A model generated the notes under the pieces. That model saw nothing but the letters and a program-made list of their open reading frames with translations. It was not told the origin of the DNA and searched no databases. A DNA stretch of 64,000 nt from Lunularia cruciata (lineage: Eukaryota; Streptophyta; Marchantiopsida; Lunulariales; Lunulariaceae). Numbering within the stretch: the first letter of the stretch is position 1; each line of letters opens with the position of its first letter. The translations under genes were made by a program, and so were the position numbers. This document shows positions 34,594-44,012 of this stretch, piece after piece. The stretch lies in the NCBI GenBank assembly GCA_948567375.1, contig OX419760.1, positions 26,660,001 to 26,724,000 on the forward strand, in the 5' to 3' direction.

Positions 34594-37500
34594 CTACCTT
34601 CTATGGTACATCTTCAACTTATCATGGTTAATCCTATCAAAGTGTCTTCCTCCCAACTCCTTGAGATCATAGGTGTAATTGCCCCACACCTTCTCTACTA
34701 TGAAAGGTCCAAAGTACTTAGGCAAAAACTTCTTTTGCACTCTCTTGAATCGAATGGAATCAAACAACATTACCCAATCACCTTCTTTGAAAGGCTCCAC
34801 CTTCTTCTTGCCTTGCCTCTTGTCATAGCTCTCCTTTTGTTTCCTTTGGGCTTGCTCCACTCGAACCATAGCAACTGCTCTTGCCTCTTCCAACTCCATG
34901 AGTTGATCCTTCCTTGACTTCCCTGCATCACTTCCTTGTGCTTTCTTCAATCTCCTATGAATGCTTTGGAAGGTAGGAAGATCAAAGTGAATAGGTAAGG
35001 TAGACTCAATACCATACACCAATTGGAATGGAGAATATCCAGTGGAAGTCTTCATGGTTGTCCTATACTCCCACAAAACTGCATGAATCCTCTTGTCCCA
35101 ATGATGTTTAGCCCCCTCCATTTCTGCATCTTTGGCCAACATCATGCACAAGGTCTGATTGGTTCTTTCTGCCAAGCCATTGGAATTTGGCTTATAGGAT
35201 GTAGTTACTCTATGTGTGATAGAGAAATGTCGTAGCATGGCTGTAGTAATGCTTCCTGTAAACTCTCCTCCTCTATCAGAAACCAACTCCAAAGGGCATC
35301 CAAACCTAGTGATAATGCATTCATAAAGAAATCTACCCACTTCATCTTCATTCTTGTCCCTCAATGGTCTAGCCTCAACCCACTTGGTAAGGTAATCAGT
35401 AACTACCACAATGTACCGATTGTTCCTTGGGGTTCTATTGAGAGGTCCTACAAAATCAATTCCCCACTTCTCAAAAGGTCCTAGCAATGGAATTGATCTA
35501 AGTGGTGGAGTGGATGTAGACTTTCTAGCAAAAGCTTGACAAACATGACAAGTTTTGCAATAATCAAGACAATCCTTGAAAATCCCTCTCCAATGGTAAC
35601 CTGCATCTAGAATCTTGAAAGCAGTCACCTTTCCTGCAAAGTGTCCTCCACATACTAAACCTTCATGAAACTCCTTTATGAGTAGGATAGACTCTTCCTT
35701 ACCCACTGCTCTTCGAAGTAGACCATCTGCTCCTTGGTGAAAAAGAATATCCTCCACCATTGTGTAAGGTCTAGATCTTGCTGCAAGGGCCTTCCTCTCC
35801 CTAGCATGCATCCCTTCTGGATAGTTAGCTCTTGTCACAAAATCCACAATCTCCTTGTACTCCATTGGAATCTCTTGAGTGACTGAGATTGTCATGAGCT
35901 CCTCATCCGGGAAGGAATCATCTACTGGCTCATCTCCATCATGATCATAGGCTCTAGATAACAAATCAGCATTTGCATGTTTCTTTCCTGGCCTATCCTC
36001 AATTGTGTAGTCATACTCAGACAAGAGTATCATCCACCTTGCTAGTCTCCCTTCAACATTAGGCTTGTTGAAGATGTACTTCAAAGCCTTGTGATCCGTG
36101 ACAATTGTGGCTTTCACTCCAATCAAGTAGTGTCTAAACTTCTTGAGACCAAAGATCACTGCCAACCCTTCTCTCTCTGTGACAGAGTAGTTCTTCTCTG
36201 CTGAAACCATCTGCCTACTAGCATAAGCTATTGGATGATCATGCCCATCTTGGTCTAATTGACTAAGAGTGCATCCTATAGCTACATTAGAAGCATCAGT
36301 GTAGAGGATGAAAGGCTTACTCCAATCAGGTTTAGCAAGAATTGGAGCTACAACAAGGGATTGCTTGAGCTCCTCAAAAGCTTTGAGAGCCTCCTTGTCT
36401 TCCAAAATCACCATGTAATCTACACCCTTCTTCATGTAGATGGTCAATGCATAAGCCTTGTTGGAAAATGAGAAGATGAACCTCCTATAGTACCCAACCA
36501 TTCCCAAGAATTGGCGTAACTTTGTCAAGCTTGAAGGGAATGGAAGGTCTGAGATTTTCCTCACCTTCTCAGGATCAACTGCTATTCCATCCTTGGAGAT
36601 GATGTGCCCCAAAAGTAGACCTTCTTCACATCCAAAAATGCACTTCTCTGGGTTGAGTGATGCATTTGCCTCATCCAAGCGTTGCAAGACTTTGATTAGG
36701 TGCTCAAAGTGCTCCTCCTTGCTCCCATAGACACAAAAGTCATCAATGAAATCTCTCACAAATTTCCCAATGAAAGGTTCAAATACCTTGTTCATGAACC
36801 GTTGGAATGTGGCTAGAGCATTGCAAAGCCCAAAAGGCATGACCTTGAAAGCGTAAGTTCCCCAAGGTGTGGTGAATGTGGTGAGTTGTTGATGCTCTGG
36901 TGCAATCTTTATTTGGTTATATCCACTATAACCATCTCCAAAACTGTACCTCTCATGACCTGCAACCTCCTCCAAGATCTCATCAATGAATGGCAATGGG
37001 TAGTAGTCCTTCTTGGTAACAGCATTAAGCTTCTTGTAATCCACACATACCCGAAGCTTGCCATTCTTTTTCTTCACAATGACAATTGGAGACACCCATT
37101 CTGAATTCTCCACCTCAAAGATAAATCCAGCCTCCTTGAGCTTATCAATCTCCTCCTTCACAACCAAAGATATTGGTGGGCTAATGCGACGCTGCTTTTG
37201 GCGGATTGGTCTTGCATGTGACTCCACCTCTATCTTGTGCTCCTCCAAGGTGACTTCCTTCAAATCCTTGTAACTAAAAGCAAACACATGGATGAACTTG
37301 CGGAAAATCTCCTCAAATCTCACCTTCTCCTCCTTGGTAACATTTGGGCCATACTTGAGGGTAGATAACCTTCTCTCTACCTCCTCAAGTGTCAATGGTG
37401 ATTTATCTGGGTCCTTCAAAACCTCTGGCTTAGGTGCAAAATCCATAGCACACAAGGGATACACATCTGAATCAGATTCAGATTCATCTTCCTCCGTGGA

Positions 37501-39420
37501 AGTCTCCTCTTCCATGCTTGTGTCCACACCTGAAGCTCCTTCTTCAGAATCTGATTCCCAATAATTAGAAGATGGGGTATCTGAATGTGAAGTGTTGGTG
37601 GTGTTAGTCACAGGAACAGTGACTCTATGGTTTGATGGCCCAATCCTCAAGTACCCTTTGTGCCATCGATCAGTTGTGCGTGCTGCTCTCAACCATGGCC
37701 TCCCAAGAAGTAAGTCATAGCTTGAATCCTTCAAGACTTGGAAAGTCATGAGATTTTGAACTCCCATAACTGAAACTACCACCTTATCCATCACCCCTAC
37801 TGGTCGAACTTGTTGCTTGTTTGCCATGCTCACCACAAATGTTGAAGGTCTTGAGGGTATCATACCCAACTTCTTCATCAACCTTTCTGACATGGCATTC
37901 ACTGCTGATCCTCCATCAACCAATGCATCCTTGATGTTGTGACCATTCACTCTCACATCAATCTTGGAGGCATATTCACAAGCCTCCCATGGTGCTGGCT
38001 TGGCATCCACCACCCCCATTGATACTGGAACTTTTGCCTTCTTCTTCTTTTTGCTCCTTGTAGAACTCAAACCACCTCTAAGCTCCTTTCTCAAGGTAGG
38101 GTTCAAAGCAATTAATTGGCCCACTGTGATGTTAGCCTTGTGACTACCAACATCCTCCAACACATTGTAGTTCCATTGTTGCTTTGAGATCAAGAAGTCC
38201 TCCATCCCCAACTTCTTCCTTGGAGTCTTTGTTGTTGATGGTGTTGAGGTGCGAGTGCTCCTAGTAGACATAGGAGTATCCTTGCTTGAAGTAAATCCTT
38301 GAGAAGAGTGAACATCCTCTGCAAAACGAGCTCTCTTCTTCTCTTGTGCCAAAAGCTCCAAATTAAGACCCTTGGAGTTTGAGCACTCTCCCTTCTCATA
38401 CTTGCTCTCAACCACATCTATGGATGCTATCCCCTTACCTTTGTTGGGATTAGGAGCCACTTGGGTTTCACTACCTCCCTCTTTCCCTCTATTGGCTCCC
38501 TCATAACCCCTTCCTCCATGGTAAGTGGAATTTGGGCAATTCCTTTGGATATGGCCTCTTCCTCCACAACCAAAACAATTTCTATCATTGAAATTGTTGG
38601 CTGGTTGGCCTCCTCTATATGGATAGTTTCCATAACTCCTAGGTCCTCTCCCTACATTCTGATCCACCTCTCTCTTCTCCCATAGTTGCACCACATTGAT
38701 CTTGAGATCCGCAAGTTGTTCTGTGATGGTTTGGAGTGGATCTTTTGGTGGAGGTGCAAGAATTGGAGCAACTACTACTTGTGGTGCAACCCTTGTCACC
38801 AAAGTATCAGAAGTTCCACCATACTTGTAGCCTTGAGGAGGATGCACAACCTCCTTCACCACCAAATCACTTTCATCCCCTTCCAAACTCTCCTCCATAC
38901 GAATTGCGATCTTGATAGCTTCAACCTTGGAAGAAGGTTTCTCATATCTCACCTTGCTTCTAATTTGTGGTCTCAATCCTCCCACAAAATTCTTGGTGAG
39001 CATGGCCCCTATGCCAATCATTGTAGTCTCCACATCATCCCCACCCTTCCTCAACACTATGCGAAATCTGGACTTCAATTTTTCCACTCTTTCCACATAG
39101 ACTCTCACTTTCTCTCCATCTCCTTGCTTGAGAAATGTAACCTCACTCATCAATCTCTCATAACTCTCATCAGGAAGAAAGTTCTCAATGAGTGCTGAAG
39201 TCAAAGTCTCCCAAGACTCCTCTTCCCCCTCTCTCCTCTCTCTCTTTTGGTATTCTGACTCATACCATGTAAGTGCTGCATCCTCAAAGAAATCTGGTAA
39301 TAATGAGGCCCACTCATTCTTCCTCCTCTCATTGTTTCCTATGCAAGCTCTCTTGAAGTCTCTCACAAAGGCCTCCACATCTTCTCCATCCTTGCCAAAG
39401 AAAACCGGAAGTTTCCCCAT
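34594..39420 (-). CDS. Element C Gag-Pol polyprotein, intact (1608 aa)
   Basis: A single open frame from ATG at 39418-39420 to TAG at 34594-34596. Gag capsid-like region residues about 1-250 (FLPDESYERLMSEV; VRVYVERVEKL), CCHC knuckle CFGCGGRGHIQRNCP at about 281-295, aspartic protease ALVDGGSAVNAM at about 499-510 (D-G-G triad) with LLGRPWL, RT about 710-960 with FGDGYSGYNQI and active site FIDDFCVYG near 890, RNase H about 1035-1160 (LYTDASNVAIGC), integrase zinc finger about 1250-1290 (CKTCHVCQ), and core with GIDFVGPL, VSDRGGEF and NGLAERTN as D, D, E at about 1319, 1381 and 1416. No chromodomain. The lineage is Athila/Tat-like. Gag and pol are fused without a frameshift, so Gag excess must come from another mechanism. 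All key residues are present, so it could be active. Confidence 0.95.
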   Translation of the reverse strand: MGKLPVFFGKDGEDVEAFVRDFKRACIGNNERRKNEWASLLPDFFEDAALTWYESEYQKRERREGEEESWETLTSALIENFLPDESYERLMSEVTFLKQGDGEKVRVYVERVEKLKSRFRIVLRKGGDDVETTMIGIGAMLTKNFVGGLRPQIRSKVRYEKPSSKVEAIKIAIRMEESLEGDESDLVVKEVVHPPQGYKYGGTSDTLVTRVAPQVVVAPILAPPPKDPLQTITEQLADLKINVVQLWEKREVDQNVGRGPRSYGNYPYRGGQPANNFNDRNCFGCGGRGHIQRNCPNSTYHGGRGYEGANRGKEGGSETQVAPNPNKGKGIASIDVVESKYEKGECSNSKGLNLELLAQEKKRARFAEDVHSSQGFTSSKDTPMSTRSTRTSTPSTTKTPRKKLGMEDFLISKQQWNYNVLEDVGSHKANITVGQLIALNPTLRKELRGGLSSTRSKKKKKAKVPVSMGVVDAKPAPWEACEYASKIDVRVNGHNIKDALVDGGSAVNAMSERLMKKLGMIPSRPSTFVVSMANKQQVRPVGVMDKVVVSVMGVQNLMTFQVLKDSSYDLLLGRPWLRAARTTDRWHKGYLRIGPSNHRVTVPVTNTTNTSHSDTPSSNYWESDSEEGASGVDTSMEEETSTEEDESESDSDVYPLCAMDFAPKPEVLKDPDKSPLTLEEVERRLSTLKYGPNVTKEEKVRFEEIFRKFIHVFAFSYKDLKEVTLEEHKIEVESHARPIRQKQRRISPPISLVVKEEIDKLKEAGFIFEVENSEWVSPIVIVKKKNGKLRVCVDYKKLNAVTKKDYYPLPFIDEILEEVAGHERYSFGDGYSGYNQIKIAPEHQQLTTFTTPWGTYAFKVMPFGLCNALATFQRFMNKVFEPFIGKFVRDFIDDFCVYGSKEEHFEHLIKVLQRLDEANASLNPEKCIFGCEEGLLLGHIISKDGIAVDPEKVRKISDLPFPSSLTKLRQFLGMVGYYRRFIFSFSNKAYALTIYMKKGVDYMVILEDKEALKAFEELKQSLVVAPILAKPDWSKPFILYTDASNVAIGCTLSQLDQDGHDHPIAYASRQMVSAEKNYSVTEREGLAVIFGLKKFRHYLIGVKATIVTDHKALKYIFNKPNVEGRLARWMILLSEYDYTIEDRPGKKHANADLLSRAYDHDGDEPVDDSFPDEELMTISVTQEIPMEYKEIVDFVTRANYPEGMHARERKALAARSRPYTMVEDILFHQGADGLLRRAVGKEESILLIKEFHEGLVCGGHFAGKVTAFKILDAGYHWRGIFKDCLDYCKTCHVCQAFARKSTSTPPLRSIPLLGPFEKWGIDFVGPLNRTPRNNRYIVVVTDYLTKWVEARPLRDKNEDEVGRFLYECIITRFGCPLELVSDRGGEFTGSITTAMLRHFSITHRVTTSYKPNSNGLAERTNQTLCMMLAKDAEMEGAKHHWDKRIHAVLWEYRTTMKTSTGYSPFQLVYGIESTLPIHFDLPTFQSIHRRLKKAQGSDAGKSRKDQLMELEEARAVAMVRVEQAQRKQKESYDKRQGKKKVEPFKEGDWVMLFDSIRFKRVQKKFLPKYFGPFIVEKVWGNYTYDLKELGGRHFDRINHDKLKMYHRR

Positions 39421-39439
39421 CTTAACCCCTCACTATCTT

Positions 39440-39656
39440 TCTTTTCTCTTAATTTTTTTTTTTTTTTTTTCTTTTCTCTCACTCTATTACTAATAGAGTA
39501 TATACATGACTAACACCATCTGAGAATAATCCACTCTAGGGAACACAAAAGGTTCAGGTTGCTCCAAGATTTCTATAGCAACATCAAATCCTAGAGTGCA
39601 TATTAATCTAACTCTCATGGATAGTTTATCCATAAGTTGGAAGATTATCTCCATCA
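39440..39656 (-). other. Element C spacer between the small ORF and gag
   Basis: Contains an oligo-T/oligo-A tract (about 39451-39470) just upstream of the gag start and no supported gene. The matching spacer in element A holds the expanded TA repeat. Confidence 0.7.
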
Positions 39657-40130
39657 CTAATCTTGAGAACTAGCTGATGAAAGTGGTAGTATTTCTGTAG
39701 CTGTACTAAGACTCTCTCCAAGATCCTTCACCAAAGTTTCCAAAAGTGCTTTTACTCCACTACACTCATGTCCTTTTGGAAGTCCTTCAACTCCACAAAC
39801 CTCACACAACTCCTTGGTCTTAGATCTTCTCCCTCCCAATCTTGGTGAAGAAGGTCCAACATGCAAACCCAAGTCAAGTAAGCCTCTCCTTTCCCTCAAT
39901 CTCTTGCTCTCAAAGGTTAATGGACATGAACTTGCCTTATGTCCCTTCTCTCCACATAGAAAGCACTTAGACTCACTCTTTCCTCCAAGTGGTGTAGGTT
40001 TTTGGATCCTCTCAACACTCTCTTCAAATTCTATTGTAAACTCTCTTTTCCTCAAATCCACCCCTACAATCACCTCAAACCCTTTGGGAACCTTGCATAA
40101 TCTCAATTTCCACTCTTGATGACCCTCCAT
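39657..40130 (-). CDS. Small zinc-knuckle protein upstream of gag in element C (157 aa)
   Basis: ATG at 40128-40130 (MEGHQEWKLRL) and a stop just after SSASSQD. It carries a retroviral-type CCHC knuckle CFLCGEKGHKASSCP at about residues 55-70 and a second Cys/His group CEVCGVEGLPKGHEC at about 106-120, separated by a basic region with RRGLLDLGLHVGP. It is separate from gag (about 240 bp upstream) and is conserved in position in element A. Its role is unknown; by analogy a nucleic-acid-binding accessory protein. I do not recognise it as a named family. A longer version with a non-ATG start is possible. Confidence 0.75.
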   Translation of the reverse strand: MEGHQEWKLRLCKVPKGFEVIVGVDLRKREFTIEFEESVERIQKPTPLGGKSESKCFLCGEKGHKASSCPLTFESKRLRERRGLLDLGLHVGPSSPRLGGRRSKTKELCEVCGVEGLPKGHECSGVKALLETLVKDLGESLSTATEILPLSSASSQD

Positions 40131-40970
40131 GTTCCCAAAGATGAATCTAAACACTCAAACATGCTTTTTGTTGATCTCAAACTTCTCATGCATGAGATCT
40201 CCACTCTGCAGAATTGACCCTTCCTCACAATGTCACTCAAATCTCCCAACGAATATGTCACAGTCCTCTGAAATTTTCCACACTTGATCACAACTCTAGG
40301 GCGTCCCTCCCTGCAAAATTTTAGATCTTTTCATCGAGCCATTTGGCCTAGACACCTTTCTATTCAGCACCCATATTTCAGATTTGGTCTGAAAACCACC
40401 CCCCTCACTTCAAAAACTCATAACGCACTGCGCAAAAATGATCTCTCTCTAATTTTTGTGGCACCAGGTAGGATACAATGCACTGAATTTTCTTGGAAAT
40501 TTTCAGGACAATTCACTAAAAATTGAAGAAATGGCAGACTCTGTACAATTTTCCAGAGAGCATGCAGTTGCGGGAGCACTTTACCCTATCAACTTTCAAA
40601 AATTCTAGCCCAGTGCGCATAGAAGCTCTCTCAATAATTTCAAGTGTGCTAACTGGAAGATAACCCAAGCTATCATGTGTAGAAATCTCAAGTCCAGATC
40701 TCAAACTTGAGATTTTGCCCAAAATCACCTTAATCCCCAAAATCTGCAATCCACCTCACACAATCTCTCCAATTCCTCTCATGTGTACAAGATGTACAAA
40801 ATCACCTCAAAGACATCATAATGAACTACAGGGTATACAAATGGATCTTGGTTCTCTAACATAAGTTCAGCCCTCTCCTCTCCTAATGTTCTCTCCAAGT
40901 GAGCTCTCATAGCCTCCTTCTGCCTAATGTAGAATTGGACGCGGAACATTATCTTGCCTTCTAGAGAGGT
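40131..40970 (-). other. Element C untranslated leader
   Basis: About 0.84 kb between the PBS and the small ORF, collinear with the leader of A. It probably carries packaging and dimerisation signals. I see no gene. Confidence 0.6.
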
Positions 40971-40986
40971 CCCGGCAACGGAACCA
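40971..40986 (-). other. Element C primer-binding site (tRNA-Asp-like)
   Basis: The minus strand reads TGGTTCCGTTGCCGGG a few bases inside the 5' LTR. It resembles the TGGCGCCGTTGCCGGGG PBS of Athila/Tat elements (tRNA-Asp) with two changes. Confidence 0.7.
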
Positions 40987-40990
40987 AAAA

Positions 40991-41669
40991 TGTGAGCCGG
41001 CCTGTCTCTCACTCAGGATGAACCTCTGATGGCTATTATGGTAGCGCACCATGGACTAAGAAGGCAAGGAACCCCAACTCCATCATACTCCTCCAAGGCT
41101 AACACTCCAAGACTCAAGACATTGCTCACTAGAGAACTCAATGAGAGAGAGATAGTTGCAAATGAAAGGATGATGAGTACCTCCTCACTCCTTGTTTATA
41201 TACTTGTGAAATAGTTACGTACCAAAGTTACTAATTACCGTAGTAACTCAAGTTACTAGACTAAAAGTCAAGTAAAGTCAAAAAGTAGAAAGGAATATCC
41301 ATTCACATGGGCATATTCCCCTTATCTTGACCCAACCACTAAAGCAAGGATTCCTTCACATGGGCTATCCTTGGACTAAAGAAGAATCCAAAACAAAAAG
41401 GCTTGCGGGCCCAAGAGTTCTCAACTCTTTCCCCAAAGTCAAACACCTAGGAATAATACCAAGTCAACACACTAAAATCCAAAATAGTGGTGCTCATCTT
41501 TTCTACTTCCTCTAAAGTAAGGTCCCATCTATCTTAGCTATGACTAACTTTAGCTAACCATGACTAATATAGAACCATCCTTTATCTCTATATAAATAAT
41601 ATCTCTTAAGTACTTGTAATACCAAGCTACATATCACAATACCACACACATGCACAAATGGGTGTTACA
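40991..41669 (-). repeat. Element C 5' LTR
   Basis: Same length and nearly the same sequence as 33867-34545. It is the promoter copy of the element. Confidence 0.95.
41194..41202 (-). promoter_or_regulatory. Putative TATA box of element C
   Basis: TATATAAAC on the minus strand inside the 5' LTR, about 200 bp from its inner end, a plausible U3/R position. It is preserved in all LTR-A copies that I compared except where the LTR is truncated. Confidence 0.5.
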
Positions 41670-43924
41670 GAACCGACCTGGTTTGTACCAAGTTACAGAT
41701 CAGATGTCCACGGGAAAAATTGGAGGCTTTGTCTTTGTCTCCTCCTCCAAACTCAGCTCCCAAGTTCTGAGTATTGCTTCCTTAAGTTCTTTCTACAAGG
41801 CTTTAGCAAGGATCTTTTCCTCCTTGGCAAAAAGAATTGCCTTTGGGCACAGTCTCTTTGCCTTTCTAGAAGACAATGAGGTCGTACTCAGCTCTTTGAG
41901 GTCATGATTCTTCTTACTTGTGCATGTCTCAACCTTCAAAATTTCAAGGTCCGGCCATTCCCCTTCCAAGGCCGGACTCCCTTCTTGAGGTCTCTCCTCC
42001 TCAAGTGTGATGCAATTTACATTTGTATCCCCCTTTGCCTGAAGCACTGCACTCTCAACGGGGGTCTGTACATATTTTACAGGCGGCTTCAGGTTTGGTG
42101 GGTGAGTGTATTGGTTGCCCATATGGCCCGATCCTTTAAAATTTCTGCACAGGGGAACATACCCGATTTGCCTTCTTGGCTCCGGATAGTTCAGAGACCA
42201 ATGTCCCATCGAGCCACAATTGTAACATGCTCTAGGTGCAACATTTTGAGGTCAATTTTGGTTGCTCATCGGTGGTCTTAGTGGAGGAGCATTGGAGTTA
42301 CACTCCCTTGGTCCGTACCTCGGACCTTGATACAATATGCTTGCATGAGGCTGTACCTCTTGGGTTTGGTACACATCCTCTTCTTCCTCTTCTTGGTTCC
42401 ATCCCGGAACCCAATCAATCTGCTACACCGGGAATGCATTACGAGTATTGCATTCCGTGTTTGCATGGCCTTACTTGCCACATGTGGTGCACCATACATT
42501 CAATCTACCAAATGTTGGGGCCTTCCTTCTATCTTTAGCCCCAATCATCTGGATCTTGAAATCCGAAAACTCCTTGATGAGGGCGTCCAGCTTGGTATCC
42601 GCCTTATGTACACTCTTTGCTGGAGGAGTCACTAGTTTCTTACCCCCACATCTTCTTACACGTCTTGGCTTTGATTCTTCTCCGGATTCCAAAGAAGAGC
42701 TTGAAGACGTGGAGGATTCCTCTAAAGAAGAGGATGTACTGCAAGAAGCTCTCCTTCTAGGCTTCTTGCCTTTCTTCTCCCGGTTTCTTCTATTGCCGGA
42801 TGAGTGAGAGTGAGCCACCTCGTACTGGGCAACATGTTTGAGTACCTTATCAAGGGAAGTTATGTTCCTCTCCCTTGCAAAGAACTAAATCTCTGGTGAA
42901 AGTACTCCCAGGAACCAGGTAATGGCTTGAGCATTGGAGTAACCCACCACACCCGATTGCTTTGGGACTCGGTTCAAGAGTGCCATGAACCGCTCAGAGT
43001 AGTCTCTCAACTTCTCCTTCTTTCCTTGGTCTAAATCATTAAGTGCCGCAAAGACACTCATATCATAATCAACCTCCCAGAATCGTTCCAGGAGTTGCTT
43101 CTCAAGTCCACCCAACCCGCCAGTATGAACCCCTTCTGGGTCACATGGATGTACCAACTTTGAGCTTTCTTTTGGAGTAGACTTGGAAAAATTTGCAATC
43201 GATCCACCGAGTCATGCCCCTTGTTAGCAAAGGAGATGACTTTGAATTCATTGGGGTCTTTTTCTTGTTTTGTCTCCTTGTACTTTTGATAGGCATGTCA
43301 AGTGACATGCAACAAAGTCATCGTTTGATTTGATGGGATCGGCTGGGGTAAATTTGAACTTGTTGGAACCAAGGAACTGGCTGGAATTGACATCGTGTTG
43401 TCAGCCCAAGGGTTCCAATTTGTCAAATTCAAGGTAGGATCTTCTTTGACAATTTCTTCTTTGAGGGTGTTGACTTCAACCCGGTTGGAAGACTCAGGCT
43501 TAACACCTTTGATGTGTTCTTCAAAATTCCTTTGGGACAATTGAGGAATTGTTTGTAGAAGATGTTGACACTCTTCTTCTGTCAGTCTCCGTGCTGTCTT
43601 TTCTCAAACAAAGTTCTTTAAGGATATGACTTCCTTTACAGCTCTAGGAGAAGTTGGTGTACTGGGCCGTAATGCATATGTCTGGCCACTTGAGTCTTTC
43701 TTCTTCTTGGAAGAAGGAGATGCAAAGGAGCCTTGCCAACCACCTTCGCGTTTCTTGTGGTCAAGTTCTTGCAGAGCTTCTTGCACTTCGTGAAGGAGTT
43801 GAAAGTCCAATGCCTCTCGTTTGGTTTTGTCAAAAGTGGATTGGATCTTTAGACGTTCGTCTTCTTCACGATGCACCGCTCGTCTTTGAACTCTATCTTT
43901 TTTTTGTTCTCTCGATGCACACAT
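41670..43924 (-). pseudogene. Element B gag
   Basis: ATG at 43922-43924, then an N-terminal part with many charged residues. The capsid-like region at 42885-43157 (LRDYSERFMALLNRVP) is typical Gag. A serine-rich segment (42640-42800) follows, then two CCHC-like knuckles: CTTCGK, a stop, GHANTEC near 42470-42500, and CYNCGSMGHWSLNY near 42180-42235, in which the last Cys reads Tyr. Several stops and frameshifts. Element C interrupts it at 41670. Confidence 0.8.
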
Positions 43925-43987
43925 TCATATTGCTTTGGTACCCAATTTTGAATTTGGCTTTGTATTCTTCTACTTCCGAGATTTGTG

Positions 43988-44005
43988 TCCCCGGCAGCGG
44001 TGCCA
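43988..44005 (-). other. Element B primer-binding site (tRNA-Asp-like)
   Basis: The minus strand reads TGGCACCGCTGCCGGGGA, 7 bases inside the LTR end. It differs at two positions from the common plant Tat/Athila tRNA-Asp PBS. Confidence 0.75.
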
Positions 44006-44012
44006 AAAATCA

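Larger units (their letters stand above)
33867..41669 (-). mobile_element. Element C: young, apparently intact Gypsy element
   Basis: LTRs 33867-34545 and 40991-41669, both 679 bp, differ at about two positions by eye. Between them lie a polypurine tract, one uninterrupted gag-pol of 1608 codons, a 157-codon zinc-knuckle ORF and a PBS. The flanks are GGATC and GAACC, identical at 3 of 5 positions with two transitions; the B frame is restored when one copy is removed, which supports a true target duplication. It is inserted in element B, making it the youngest insertion in the nest. Confidence 0.95.

Noticed and set aside
39188-39493. Plus-strand frame ending in a run of Phe
   Set aside because: Produced by the poly-T tract and the antisense of gag; not a membrane protein.
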